Below are positions 36,772 through 45,763 of a stretch of 64,000 bases of DNA, piece by piece. Each line of letters opens with the position of its first letter. The stretch's first letter is position 1. The stretch covers positions 54,507 to 118,506 of the forward strand of contig DLHF01000078.1 in NCBI GenBank assembly GCA_002483085.1, in the 5' to 3' direction. A program made the translations under genes and the position numbers. The notes under the pieces are model-generated. The model had not been told where the DNA came from and made no database searches. It saw only the letters and a program-made list of their open reading frames with translations. Source of the stretch: Ignavibacteria bacterium UBA7675. Its GTDB lineage: Bacteria; Bacteroidota; Ignavibacteria; Kapaibacteriales; UB7675.

Positions 36772-37890
36772 CTATCCTGTTGTTTTTCGGTAGCGAAACA
36801 CCGCAAGAGTAAGCATAATAGAGGCAAAAGCGCAGAGACTCCAGAAAGGCTGCTGTATATCGGCAAAGCCTGAGCCCTTGAGCAGCACCTGGCGAATAAT
36901 GGCAATAAAATACGCGATGGGATTGAACAGCGTAAGCTTTTGCGCCCAACCGGGCATACTGTCGATGGGAGTAAACAGGCCGCTCATCAGCATAAAAATG
37001 ACCATAAAGAACCACGAAATAAACATCGCCTGCTGCTGTGTGTCGGTAACGGTAGAAATCAGCAAGCCCAGCCCCAGCACAGCCACAAGATACACTGTAG
37101 CAACGCCAAAGACGAGCAAAAGGCTGCCAAGTATAGGCGTGCCATACAGCACCCTGCCAAGTGTGAGGCCAAGTGCGAGCTCTCCCAAACCTATCACCAA
37201 AAACGGCAAGAGTTTCCCGGCGATAAACTGATATTTTCGGATGGGAGTGACATTGAGCTGCTCGATAGTGCCGAGCTCTTTTTCTCTTACAACATTCATC
37301 CCCGAAAGAAAAAAGCCGATGAGCGTCACCAGTAGCACGAGGATACCGGGCACCATAAATGTGCGATAATCCAGCTCGGGATTGTACCAGTATGCAGAGG
37401 AAACGCGAATTCCCTGCCGCGACGTATCGGGAAATCGACCTATTTCCAACGCGATATCCTCGCCGTAGCTGCTGATAATATCGGCGGTGTACGACTGAAT
37501 AAGCCCCGCTGCATAGCCGTCAACGGCGTCGATCACAAGCTGTACCTTTGCAACGCCGGTCGTCGCTATATCGCGACCGAACCCGTTGGGGATTTGCAAA
37601 AAGCCATGTGCCGCGCCATTGCTGATGCTTTCTAATCCCTGTTTCTCGCTATGCGACACTCCTACAGTGCGAAAATACCCCGACGCTGTGTACTCCGAAA
37701 CAAGGCGGCGCGACTCCGCCGAATGATCGAGATCAATCACGTACAGCCGCACGTTTTTCATATCGAATGTAGCTGCATTCGACAGAATAACGAGCTGGAC
37801 AAACGGCATCACAAAAATCAGGGGCAGCATGGCCCGGTTGCGGAATATCTGCAAGAATTCTTTTTGCAGAATAAAGAGTATCGTTCGCAT
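36772..37890 (-). CDS. ABC-2 type transporter permease (YbhR/YbhS-like), second
   Basis: The 372 residues have one N-terminal membrane helix (about 20-40), a large extracytoplasmic loop (about 45-170) and five helices in the C-terminal half, with the family motif MNVVREKELGTIEQLNVTPI before the second helix. This is the layout of ABC-2 permeases that pair with HlyD-type adaptors. It is the last gene of the efflux operon, 28 nt after its paralogue at 37919-39019, and the two should form a heterodimeric channel. Confidence 0.92.
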   Translation of the reverse strand: MRTILFILQKEFLQIFRNRAMLPLIFVMPFVQLVILSNAATFDMKNVRLYVIDLDHSAESRRLVSEYTASGYFRTVGVSHSEKQGLESISNGAAHGFLQIPNGFGRDIATTGVAKVQLVIDAVDGYAAGLIQSYTADIISSYGEDIALEIGRFPDTSRQGIRVSSAYWYNPELDYRTFMVPGILVLLVTLIGFFLSGMNVVREKELGTIEQLNVTPIRKYQFIAGKLLPFLVIGLGELALGLTLGRVLYGTPILGSLLLVFGVATVYLVAVLGLGLLISTVTDTQQQAMFISWFFMVIFMLMSGLFTPIDSMPGWAQKLTLFNPIAYFIAIIRQVLLKGSGFADIQQPFWSLCAFASIMLTLAVFRYRKTTG

Positions 37891-37918
37891 GTTGTATTCC
37901 TTGTGAACGGCGCCGCGA

Positions 37919-39019
37919 CTACTGAAGTCGCTCGTTGAATTTTCGCACGCTTATGGATAGCAGTAGTGTTGCCATGCCCGCCAGCACCAACGTCTCCTTC
38001 CACAGGTAATCCAGTCCTGTACCTTTGAGCATAATACCGCGAGCTATCACAACAAACCAGCGCGCCGGAATAATGTGGCTTATCACCTGGAGCGGCACAG
38101 GCATATTCTCTACTGGAAAAACAAAACCCGACAGCAGAATCGTAGGAAGCATCAGCCCTCCGAGCGAAATCATCATCGCCGCCTGCTGTGTTTTGCTCAC
38201 CGTTGAAATCATAATACCAAGCGACAGCGCTGTGAGAATAAACAGCAGCGACTCGACCATAAAGAGCAGGAAACTGCCTCGGAATGGAACACCGAACAAA
38301 AAGCGCGCAAGAGCGAGTACCGACAGCACGTTAATAAGGCTGAGCAGAAGATAGGGCAGCACTTTCCCGGCAATAATCTGAAAAGGGCGCAGAGGCGAGA
38401 CCAACAGTATTTCCATTGTCCCCAATTCCTTTTCGCGCGTAATAGTGATGGAGGTCATAAGAGCCGACACAAGCATCAGAATAAGAGCCACTAACCCCGG
38501 CACAAACATGTACACGCTTTTCAGCTCCGGGTTGTACAGGAGCTTCACTTCCGGCACTACTACAATCGAAGCGCGCTGTCCGAGCTCCTGTGCATAGCCG
38601 TTGGTAATAGCTGTAGTGTACGACACGAGAAGTTTCGCCATGTTGGGGTCGGCAGCATCGGCCACAATACGCAAGTGCGCTGTTCCCTCGCTTCGCAATC
38701 GCTGTGCAAACTGCGGCTCGAAGATAATTACTTCTTTCACTTTACCGCGCCGAAATACCGCCTCGATGCGCTCTTCGCTCTCGATATATTCAGCCAAGCG
38801 AAAGTAGCCGGAAGAAAGCAGCTTGTTGACAATCGCTTCGGAGACATCGTCCTTGGACAAATCGAGCACGGCGATATAAGCGTTGTTTACTTCGTTGCGA
38901 ATAGCAAAGCCGAACAGAATGAGCTGTACCACCGGCATACCGAACAGAATAAGCATCGTCCGCCTGTCGCGGAAGATGTGGTACAGTTCTTTAATGACAA
39001 AACCTTTAAAACTGTTCAT
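37919..39019 (-). CDS. ABC-2 type transporter permease (YbhR/YbhS-like), first
   Basis: The 366 residues repeat the layout of the downstream permease: an N-terminal helix (IFRDRRTMLILFGMPVVQLI), a large outer loop, then five membrane helices with TREKELGTMEILLVSPLRPF before the second helix. It is paired with that gene as the two halves of the membrane channel. It lies 99 nt after the second ATPase gene in the same operon. Confidence 0.92.
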   Translation of the reverse strand: MNSFKGFVIKELYHIFRDRRTMLILFGMPVVQLILFGFAIRNEVNNAYIAVLDLSKDDVSEAIVNKLLSSGYFRLAEYIESEERIEAVFRRGKVKEVIIFEPQFAQRLRSEGTAHLRIVADAADPNMAKLLVSYTTAITNGYAQELGQRASIVVVPEVKLLYNPELKSVYMFVPGLVALILMLVSALMTSITITREKELGTMEILLVSPLRPFQIIAGKVLPYLLLSLINVLSVLALARFLFGVPFRGSFLLFMVESLLFILTALSLGIMISTVSKTQQAAMMISLGGLMLPTILLSGFVFPVENMPVPLQVISHIIPARWFVVIARGIMLKGTGLDYLWKETLVLAGMATLLLSISVRKFNERLQ

Positions 39020-39118
39020 AGCTGTTCAATAGTGGTTGCCGGAAGAATATCACGTGAGTAGACCTACACCAACCAGCGCCTTTTGTGCTGGTATTTTTTT
39101 TGCACGCGCTCCCACATT

Positions 39119-39862
39119 TTATTCCGCATACTGAGCTCCGCGTGCCAAGCGCACAAATACTTCGTCCATCGACTGTGCATCAAATGCCTGCTTCAGTCCG
39201 CCCGGCGTGTCGAGTGCTTCAATTCTACCATCTACCATGATCGACACGCGACCGCAGTATTCAGCTTCGTCCATGTAGTGCGTTGTAATAAAAATAGTCA
39301 CGCCGCTGGCAGCCGCTTCGTAAATAAGCTCCCAGAATTGACGCCGTGTAAGAGGGTCGACGCCACCTGTAGGTTCGTCTAGAAACACAATAGCGGGATT
39401 GTGCAACAGCGCCACAGAAAAGGCGAGCTTTTGCTTCCATCCAAGTGGCAAAGCACCAATGCGGCTATCGCGCACATGCTCCATGCCCAGCCTGCCGAGC
39501 AGTTGCGCCGCTTTGTCGCGGATGGCATCCATGCGCAGGCCGTATATCCCGCCGTAGAATCTAATATTTTCCCATGCAGTCATATCCTCGTACAGCGAAA
39601 AACGCTGGCTCATATAGCCAATACGGCTCTTGATAGATTCTGCCTGTGTAAAGACATCATAGCCTGCTACGCGGGCCTCGCCCGTTGTCGGCGAAAGCAG
39701 TCCGCTAAGCATTTTCATAGCAGTTGTTTTTCCTGCGCCATTTGCGCCGAGAAATCCAAATATTTCGCCGGGCATGACCTCGAACGAAATATTATCTACT
39801 GCAGTAAAAGCGCCAAAGCGCTTTGTGAGGTTGCGCGCAACAATTACCGGCTCACTAGCCAT
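39119..39862 (-). CDS. ABC transporter ATPase, second (YbhF C-half-like)
   Basis: The 247-residue nucleotide-binding protein has Walker A GANGAGKTT (39-47), the Q-loop region GYMSQRFSLYEDMT, Walker B IVFLDEPTGGVDP and a switch His in TTHYMDE. The signature motif reads LPLGW instead of LSGGQ; from memory the second half of fused YbhF-type ATPases reads alike, so I treat it as normal for the family. It overlaps the first ATPase gene by 8 nt. Confidence 0.93.
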   Translation of the reverse strand: MASEPVIVARNLTKRFGAFTAVDNISFEVMPGEIFGFLGANGAGKTTAMKMLSGLLSPTTGEARVAGYDVFTQAESIKSRIGYMSQRFSLYEDMTAWENIRFYGGIYGLRMDAIRDKAAQLLGRLGMEHVRDSRIGALPLGWKQKLAFSVALLHNPAIVFLDEPTGGVDPLTRRQFWELIYEAAASGVTIFITTHYMDEAEYCGRVSIMVDGRIEALDTPGGLKQAFDAQSMDEVFVRLARGAQYAE

Positions 39863-40772
39863 CGTGCTGCTCCAATAATTCCATAAATGAATCTTCTACC
39901 GATGCCCGTATAGGCTCTATGGTAATATTTGCAAAACCACGACTTCGCAGAAATACAGCCAGAGCCTCGGGGTCGGCTGATGAACGTGAATCCGTGTAGT
40001 GCACGCTCTCTCCAAAGGCAAATACCGAATGCGTATGAGGGAATTCGCGCAGGGCGAGAATAAGGCGGTAGACATCTGCACCGCGCATATCCAGCAAAGG
40101 CCGTGCATACGATCCAGTAATATTATCGGGCGTGTCGATGCCGAGAATGTGCCCTTTCTGCATGAGCGCAATGCGGTCGCACTTCCCCGCTTCATCCATG
40201 TATGGCGTTGATACAACAATGGTCATTCCCCCTTCTTTCAGCCTTCTGAGCATTTCCCAAAACTCCCGGCGGGAAACAGCATCTACACCAGTAGTTGGCT
40301 CATCGAGAAATAATATATCGGGTTTGTGGATCAGCGCACAGCTCAGCGCCAGCTTTTGTTTCATTCCGCCCGATAGCTGCCCAGCTCTGCGCTTTTTAAA
40401 CGGCTCAATCTGCCGGTAGATGTCCGCTATCATCTCGTAATTCTTTTCGACCGTCGTTCCAAAAATCGAGGCAAAAAAAGCGAGGTTTTCTTCAATTGTC
40501 AAGTCCTGGTACAACGAGAATCTACCCGGCATATAGCCGATGCGCCTGCGCAATTGTTTGTAGTCGCGCACAGTGTCGCATCCCATAACGGTGGCACTCC
40601 CGGCATCGGGCACCAGCAGCGATGTAAGCATGCGGAACAGCGTTGTTTTTCCTGCGCCGTCCGGCCCAATACAGCCAAAGAGCTCACCGTGTTCAATGGC
40701 AAACGACAAGTCCTCCACAGCCGTGACATTGCCAAAAGTTTTTCGCAGTGCTTCTGCCTGCACAGCACTCAT
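39855..40772 (-). CDS. ABC transporter ATPase, first (YbhF N-half-like)
   Basis: The 305 residues show Walker A GPDGAGKTT (36-44), GYMPGRFSLYQDLT, the canonical signature LSGGMKQKLAL and Walker B ILFLDEPTTGVDA, with a C-terminal extension of about 80 residues. In E. coli YbhF the two ATPase domains are fused; here they are separate overlapping genes. The switch position reads STPYMDE (Pro-Tyr) rather than the usual His, as in the first half of related fused pumps, so hydrolysis may be asymmetric between the two ATPases. Confidence 0.93.
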   Translation of the reverse strand: MSAVQAEALRKTFGNVTAVEDLSFAIEHGELFGCIGPDGAGKTTLFRMLTSLLVPDAGSATVMGCDTVRDYKQLRRRIGYMPGRFSLYQDLTIEENLAFFASIFGTTVEKNYEMIADIYRQIEPFKKRRAGQLSGGMKQKLALSCALIHKPDILFLDEPTTGVDAVSRREFWEMLRRLKEGGMTIVVSTPYMDEAGKCDRIALMQKGHILGIDTPDNITGSYARPLLDMRGADVYRLILALREFPHTHSVFAFGESVHYTDSRSSADPEALAVFLRSRGFANITIEPIRASVEDSFMELLEQHDG

Positions 40773-40846
40773 GTCACTCTCCGCATTGATGATTTACAAT
40801 CTTACAATCCAGCTCTATGCAGCATCGGCCTAACACTACCGTGCGG

Positions 40847-41779
40847 CTATTGAAAACGCACTTCGCCCGGCATGCCTATTTTCAGGCGTCCGTCGTTTGG
40901 CACGCGAATTTTTATAGCATAGACCATATTCACGCGCTCTTCCTTTGTCTGGATTACACGCGGCGTAAACTCCGCTTTCGACGATATCCAACTAATCGTC
41001 CCCGCGAGCTCGCTGTTCTTTGTGGCGTCTTCGTCGATCAGGACTTTCACCTTTTCGCCCAGCCGCACATGTGGCAGTTGTGCGCCGCTGATATAGGCTC
41101 GCAGCGTAAGAGTTTGCATATCGGCAATAGCGTACAACGGCTTGCCATAAGCCGTGATCTCGTGTGCATCGGCATAGCGCGTAAGCACTGTGCCCGCAAT
41201 AGGATTGAGCACCACACTCGAACGAAGCTGATCTTCTACCTGAGCAATCTGTGCATCAATAGCACGCACTTCCGCCACAACCGGAGCATTCTGTGTTTCC
41301 ACCGAGTGTATCTGCCTGTCGAGCACAGCAATACTGCCCGCGATGTCGTCGTATTGTTTGCGCGTAGCAGCACTGTCGGACAGCAATCGCTCAACGCGTT
41401 GGCGCTCGTGCACAGCTACCCGCTTTTGTTCTTCGAGCACAGCAATCTGAGCTATCACATTTCCCGCTTTCGACGACACAGCCTGGCGCTGTGCCAGAAG
41501 CTGCTGGCGCCGCAAGGAAAGCTGCACAGTGTCAACAAGTCCTACGCGCTCGCCAGCCGGTAGAGTCTGGCCTTCCACAACACTAAACTCTACCAGTTCG
41601 CCTCCGGCCTGTGCCGAGACAAGAATTTCATCTGTTTCAAAATTGCCATAGGCGTCGGATTTGTCGTCGCCCGATGCGCAGGAAGAAAGCACACCTGTAG
41701 CTGTAAACGCCACAGCAGCCAAAACGCGGACAGCACTTGTCCGGCAAAAGAGCAAAGCAGTACATTGCAGCATGTTCAT
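40847..41779 (-). CDS. HlyD-family membrane fusion lipoprotein of the efflux pump
   Basis: The 310 residues start with a lipoprotein signal (lipobox LSSC, C34). A beta-barrel/lipoyl half-motif (DEILVSAQAGGELVEFSVVEG) is followed by a long coiled-coil hairpin (about 90-190), the returning lipoyl part (LNPIAGTVLTRYADAHEITA), and a C-terminal beta domain ending MPGEVRFQ. This is the periplasmic adaptor linking the ABC permeases to the TolC-like channel. It is 5 nt after the TolC-like gene. Confidence 0.93.
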   Translation of the reverse strand: MNMLQCTALLFCRTSAVRVLAAVAFTATGVLSSCASGDDKSDAYGNFETDEILVSAQAGGELVEFSVVEGQTLPAGERVGLVDTVQLSLRRQQLLAQRQAVSSKAGNVIAQIAVLEEQKRVAVHERQRVERLLSDSAATRKQYDDIAGSIAVLDRQIHSVETQNAPVVAEVRAIDAQIAQVEDQLRSSVVLNPIAGTVLTRYADAHEITAYGKPLYAIADMQTLTLRAYISGAQLPHVRLGEKVKVLIDEDATKNSELAGTISWISSKAEFTPRVIQTKEERVNMVYAIKIRVPNDGRLKIGMPGEVRFQ

Positions 41780-41784
41780 AGTGG

Positions 41785-43035
41785 TTATTCTCCGAGCGTC
41801 GTTCGAAAATTGATTGCGGCGCGTTGCAGTTGCAGAAGATGAGTTTCTTTATTGAGCCGGGCTTGTGCTTCGGCATTGAGTTCGGCGAGATATTCCGACG
41901 CGGTCACCACACCATTGTCCAATCGGCTTGCTGTTTCGCGTGCGATGCGCTCTCGCAGAGCTATAATTTCATCGTCGGTTTGCAGTATTTCTTGTAGGCG
42001 CGCTGTCTCGGCTTTATAGCGTTCTAATTCCACAGCTATTTGTTCGGCAAAGGCATTCCTCTGGTTGTCCACGGCTTGCTGTTGCAGCACGAGAATTTCT
42101 TTTTCCCGCCCGCCGGTGTTCCAGTCCCACACCATCCAGTTCAGCCGCACCCCGGCTGTGTAGTACAAATGAAAATCACTTCTAAACGGGTTGAGCCCCG
42201 GCAGCGCATAAGCCGCCTGTGCGTACCCGCTGATGCGCGGCAGATAGCGCGTGTCGATGATATCCGCAGTTTTGCCAATGCGTTCGTGTGTAAGCCTGTA
42301 TAATTTGTCTTCGGGCCTTCCCCCTGGCGTTTCGCTTTCAGGCACGCTGCTGTGTGGCATCGCCAGCACTGTGGCCTCGCCTATGTCTTCGCCGAGCAAT
42401 CGGGAAAGTGCGGCCAGAGCAGTACGCCGTCCTGCGCGTATATCGCTGCGGTTCTGGCGGAGCTTGAGCAATTCTGCCGAGAGCACATCCACCGTGCCGG
42501 GCAGCACAACCCCCTCGCGCACACGGGCGCGCAGCACATCGCGCGTTGTGGCGATATCGCGTTCGAGCATGCCGAGCGATTGTTCTTGCTCGCCCAGAAG
42601 TAAAATTGAGAAGTAGGCGTCGTCGATCTGTTTTCGCAAGGTGTAGAGCTGCACTTCTACCGACGCTTCATCAACCCGGCGCTGGGCATCGTCGGCAGCG
42701 CGCTGGGCGCCTGTCATGCCACCGTCGTACACAAGCTGATTTACAGATACAGCAATCTGGTACTGGTCGCTGCGCGCTTCCGGAACAGAAAGACCGGGAA
42801 TGTTCGGCAGGGGAATTTCAATAGTTTCAGACTGGTATGTAGCCTGCCCCACTACAGAAACAGAAGGTAGATACTGCGCCGTGAGATTGCCGGATTTGCG
42901 CTCGTATATTTCCTGCTGCAGAGCGATATTTTTCGCCAGCGGGAACCGGTCGGCGGCAAGTCTGTAGGCGTCTTCGATATGAAGTGTATCCTGTGCAGCA
43001 AAGGCTGCACTCAAAGCTACCACAAGGTATATCAT
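41785..43035 (-). CDS. TolC-family outer-membrane efflux protein
   Basis: The 416 residues begin with a short signal (MIYLVVALSAAFAAQ) and show the two-repeat TolC layout: long helices with heptad patterns, beta-strand pairs (QYLPSVSVVGQATYQ and RYLPRISGYAQAAY), and the typical C-terminal AQARLNKETHLLQLQRAAIN. It forms the outer-membrane channel of the pump. Its ATG overlaps the TGA of the tetR gene (ATGA), indicating translational coupling. Confidence 0.94.
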   Translation of the reverse strand: MIYLVVALSAAFAAQDTLHIEDAYRLAADRFPLAKNIALQQEIYERKSGNLTAQYLPSVSVVGQATYQSETIEIPLPNIPGLSVPEARSDQYQIAVSVNQLVYDGGMTGAQRAADDAQRRVDEASVEVQLYTLRKQIDDAYFSILLLGEQEQSLGMLERDIATTRDVLRARVREGVVLPGTVDVLSAELLKLRQNRSDIRAGRRTALAALSRLLGEDIGEATVLAMPHSSVPESETPGGRPEDKLYRLTHERIGKTADIIDTRYLPRISGYAQAAYALPGLNPFRSDFHLYYTAGVRLNWMVWDWNTGGREKEILVLQQQAVDNQRNAFAEQIAVELERYKAETARLQEILQTDDEIIALRERIARETASRLDNGVVTASEYLAELNAEAQARLNKETHLLQLQRAAINFRTTLGE

Positions 43036-43670
43036 GGCCGCAACGCATTGAGTATGAAAGGAACTAATGTTTTTTTCCGCTCCTGAATAAAAGCGGCAAA
43101 CTCCTCTTCGCCCTGCATGCTCAGCACTATCTGCAAAAGCGGGCGGGCTGCAAATGGAAAGACACAGAGGCTGATAAGGCTTGTGATAAACTGCCGGGGA
43201 GGTATGGCTCGAATGCGCCCTTCGCTAGCAGCAACGTCGATCTGCCGGGCGAGAACGCCGGGAATATCACACTCGCTGATCTGGCCTATTGGAAGCATGG
43301 AGAGCAACCGACCGGGTTCGGTGTTGATCTCGTGCAGTACAAAGGCCGGTATGTACGGATGCTCGGTGAGCATGTCCAGATAGCTGTGTACAAATTTTTC
43401 TATTTTCTCTTCGAGCGGAACTTCCGAAGACAGCGTTTGCATAACCATAGGGAGCGTGTACCCAATCGCTTCGCGAAAGACGTGCTCGAACAACTGCTCT
43501 TTGCTGCGAAAGTAATAGTGCAGCAGCGCTTTGTTGATCATCGCTTCGTCGGCTATTTCCTGCATGCGCGCCCCGGCAAATCCCCGCCGGTGAAACACTC
43601 TGCGCGCAGCCGCAAGGATCTTCTTCTCTGTGTCCTGCCCCTCTGCCATCTGCTCTTTTTTCTTTGTCAT
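43032..43670 (-). CDS. TetR-family transcriptional regulator of the efflux operon
   Basis: ATG 43670 (212 residues) is preferred because AGAAGG lies 11 nt upstream; a GTG at 43682 overlaps that site. The N-terminal helix-turn-helix domain (ILAAARRVFHRRGFAGARMQ ... KALLHYYFRSKEQLFEHVF) is typical, and the helical C-terminal domain would bind the inducer. It is the first gene of its own operon, arranged like the CecR (YbiH) regulator ahead of the ybhGFSR pump of E. coli. Autoregulation by the palindrome upstream is likely but untested. Confidence 0.93.
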   Translation of the reverse strand: MTKKKEQMAEGQDTEKKILAAARRVFHRRGFAGARMQEIADEAMINKALLHYYFRSKEQLFEHVFREAIGYTLPMVMQTLSSEVPLEEKIEKFVHSYLDMLTEHPYIPAFVLHEINTEPGRLLSMLPIGQISECDIPGVLARQIDVAASEGRIRAIPPRQFITSLISLCVFPFAARPLLQIVLSMQGEEEFAAFIQERKKTLVPFILNALRP

Positions 43671-43713
43671 GTATTCTTGCACCTTCTGTTCACCAAATTG
43701 TCAAACCATAAAG

Positions 43714-43731
43714 TTTAACCAAACAGTTAAA
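43714..43731. promoter_or_regulatory. Candidate TetR operator (TTTAAC-N6-GTTAAA)
   Basis: A perfect 6-bp inverted repeat with a 6-nt spacer lies 44 nt upstream of the tetR-like start, where a TetR-family autorepressor would be expected to bind. It is AT-rich, so chance occurrence cannot be excluded. Confidence 0.4.
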
Positions 43732-43765
43732 AACAAACATACACGCAATCGCAGAATCAGGCAAG

Positions 43766-43808
43766 AAAAAAAAGACGAAGTAGGGTCCGAATAGACCTCT
43801 GCTTCGTC
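43766..43808 (-). terminator. Terminator of the AtuA-C-like gene
   Basis: GACGAAG (43774-43780) and CTTCGTC (43802-43808) pair, with an inner AGG/CCT extension. On the minus strand the stem is followed by eight T (43766-43773). It insulates the efflux operon from the upstream gene. Confidence 0.82.
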
Positions 43809-43858
43809 AGGCTTTTCTACTACCAAACTCTACGGCGCGTAGTCCAGCGCCAAAAGCA

Positions 43859-44194
43859 TCAGTTTACCGGAAAATCGTCGGGCACTTCGATGTTCATCAT
43901 CAGCATGGCCGAAGCAATGGTTTTCCCCTGTGCATCGAGCTTCAGCGACACCGTACCGCCGCCGCCGAGCGTATTGTGCAGCACAAAATTTACGGCCCAC
44001 AGGTTCGGCATTTCGTAGCGGTCCACATCGCCGAGGCAGACACCATCGAAATACGTTTTTACGCGCTCGGTGGTAAGGGCTTGGCAAATAACCGGATACC
44101 ATTCTTCTTTAAAAGCGATAACGCCACAGTTGACGGCATCACCTTTGTCGCCGCTACGGGCATGAGCAATTGAGGACAGAGCAATTGTTTTCAT
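43859..44194 (-). CDS. Stand-alone AtuA C-terminal-domain-like protein
   Basis: The 111-residue protein has the motif ARSGDKGDAVNCGVIAF near its start and NFVLHNTLGGGGTVSLKLD in the second half. As I recall, these are hallmarks of the small ferredoxin-fold domain found at the C-terminus of AtuA (citronellol/acyclic terpene catabolism) and as separate AtuA-related proteins next to acyl-CoA genes. No partner with the large AtuA domain is visible nearby. It is cytoplasmic; the reaction is unknown. A terminator follows. Confidence 0.78.
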   Translation of the reverse strand: MKTIALSSIAHARSGDKGDAVNCGVIAFKEEWYPVICQALTTERVKTYFDGVCLGDVDRYEMPNLWAVNFVLHNTLGGGGTVSLKLDAQGKTIASAMLMMNIEVPDDFPVN

Positions 44195-44250
44195 AGGAGT
44201 AGTAGCTATGTAAAAGATGTAGTCAGTAATTTTATTTGCTGATTGTTATG

Positions 44251-44440
44251 GCACAGGCGTTTTCGAGCAGCCGTATGGGGTCGCTATCGCCGGTCGCACA
44301 CGTCCGCGCATTTGTTACCGTAAGAACGGTGCGCGGACGAGCCTGCGATACTTCCCCCATTGCGGTTGGGGCCGAACTACCACGCGGCGGGTTTGCAGCG
44401 CGGTGCAGAGGCCAAGCGCAGGAGCAGAGACCGAAGCGCA
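44251..44440 (+). repeat. Dispersed repeat, copy G (beta - gamma - alpha, most complete)
   Basis: This is the most complete copy. It has a beta module (GGCACAGGCG ... GGTCGCTATCGCCGGTCGCA, 44251-44302), a gamma hairpin (CGTCCGCGCA ... GCGCGGACG, about 44303-44342, then AGCCTGCGATACTTCC), and an inverted alpha module (CCACGCGGCGG from 44380, then GCAGCGCGGTGCAGAGGCC to 44413). It fills the 288-base gap between two minus-strand genes. Confidence 0.85.
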
Positions 44441-44482
44441 ACACGCATGCGCCCTACCGTGGACGCAGCACCATGCAGCAGA

Positions 44483-45103
44483 TTATTCCGCAATATACAC
44501 GTGTATGAACTTTACATCTGGCAGCCAGCGCATCGCCGAGCGGTCGTATGGGAACAGCACGCGCATCGTAAGAGCGCCAAACTGTCTGCGCTCTTCGGCG
44601 CTGAGCTCCACATCATTCATCGTATAGCGCAAGCGGGTGACAGAGCCAAATCGCTTTTCGAATGTAGCGAGATCGACTTTCCCACGCGATCCTTTTTTAT
44701 CGGCAAGGGAGAACGAATCTAATTTTTTTTCGGTATCGACATTGGCATTCAGCAGCAGCAGCGGAGGCAGCTTTACAAATGCCGGGTCGAGCTCTGCAAA
44801 CGACGACGTGCAAGTAGTGCCATCGGACGCCTCGCACACCACCGTAAGCGACGTGCGCTGGAGGCTATCTAAACCGGGCAGACCGGCGAGAATATCATAC
44901 AGGCGGACAGACTGAAACGAACCAAGAAGCATGCGCCGAGGGCCAATAAGCTCTATTGTACGCATACTGTCGTTCTGCACTAAAGAGTCGCGTTGCAGTT
45001 CCACCGTAGCCAGCTTGCGCAGAACAACATCGCGTGCCGAGGCAGTGTTGTACAACAGGCCTATGGCAACTCCAAGGACAAAAGCGGCAAGGAAGCGGCG
45101 CAT
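44483..45103 (-). CDS. Exported protein of unknown function, possible molybdopterin-oxidoreductase-like fold
   Basis: ATG 45103 starts a signal peptide (MRRFLAAFVLGVAIGLLYNT); the frame is open upstream to 45217 but without signal character. The protein has 206 residues. The segment VRLYDILAGLPGL ... LTVVCEASDGTTCTSSFAEL resembles the dLL..aG...v.F.a.DGy...f.l pattern of sulfite-oxidase-fold proteins, but no cofactor-binding residues can be assigned and the protein may only share the fold. It probably acts in the periplasm. It stands alone on the minus strand. Confidence 0.6.
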   Translation of the reverse strand: MRRFLAAFVLGVAIGLLYNTASARDVVLRKLATVELQRDSLVQNDSMRTIELIGPRRMLLGSFQSVRLYDILAGLPGLDSLQRTSLTVVCEASDGTTCTSSFAELDPAFVKLPPLLLLNANVDTEKKLDSFSLADKKGSRGKVDLATFEKRFGSVTRLRYTMNDVELSAEERRQFGALTMRVLFPYDRSAMRWLPDVKFIHVYIAE

Positions 45104-45358
45104 TAGATACTCCGAACAGTGGTACATACAGAAGGCTGATCGCAAAAGCTTGTTTTTTTGAAGTATAGCAGCACAGGCGCCAGCAAAACAACCTACAAAT
45201 TTACACTTTTTTGGCATTCAAACGTCTGTGAAGCGTGCATGGAGGCATTTTTGAAGCCGCTTGAATTTCGCTGGATGGCTTCGCGTATTGCACAGGGATG
45301 CAATTTATGATAAATTTGAGCCTTCGTACTTTTTCGTGCTATTAAAAGGTCCACGCTC

Positions 45359-45751
45359 ATGAACCGAATCATGTTCAAATCGAAAATACATCGCGCCCGC
45401 ATTACGCAGGCCGAATTGTACTACGAAGGCAGTCTTACTGTCGACGAAGAACTCATGGAAGCGGCTGATCTTCTGGCCTATGAGAAGGTATCAATCGTCA
45501 ACGTAAACAATGGCGAGCGATTCGAGACATACCTCATTCCGGGCGAGCGTGGCAGCCGCGTAATTTGCCTGAATGGAGCTGCTGCACGCAAGGGTGCCGT
45601 AGGCGACGAGATTATTATTATCAGCTACACGACCATGAGCGACGAGGAAGCCCGCGCGCATCGGCCTACGGTAGTGATGGTAGACCGCGACAACAACATC
45701 AAGGAAAAGAGTAATTCAGTAGAGGCCGGTCGATTTTTCAGCCCCAATTAA
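45359..45751 (+). CDS. panD: Aspartate 1-decarboxylase (pyruvoyl enzyme)
   Basis: The 130-residue protein matches PanD throughout. The self-cleavage site is G24-S25 (YYEGSLT), which generates the pyruvoyl cofactor on the alpha chain; catalytic K9 and Y58-type positions ([18 protein letters not shown]) and the [19 protein letters not shown] block are present. It makes beta-alanine for pantothenate and coenzyme A. It is the first gene of a plus-strand run with spacing of 12 nt to the next gene. Confidence 0.97.
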   Translation: MNRIMFKSKIHRARITQAELYYEGSLTVDEELMEAADLLAYEKVSIVNVNNGERFETYLIPGERGSRVICLNGAAARKGAVGDEIIIISYTTMSDEEARAHRPTVVMVDRDNNIKEKSNSVEAGRFFSPN

Positions 45752-45763
45752 GCAACGGAGTTC

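Noticed and set aside
36772..43670. The LPLGW signature in the second ATPase as a sign of a dead enzyme
   Set aside because: From memory, the second ATPase half of YbhF-type pumps has the same variant, so it is expected for this family.
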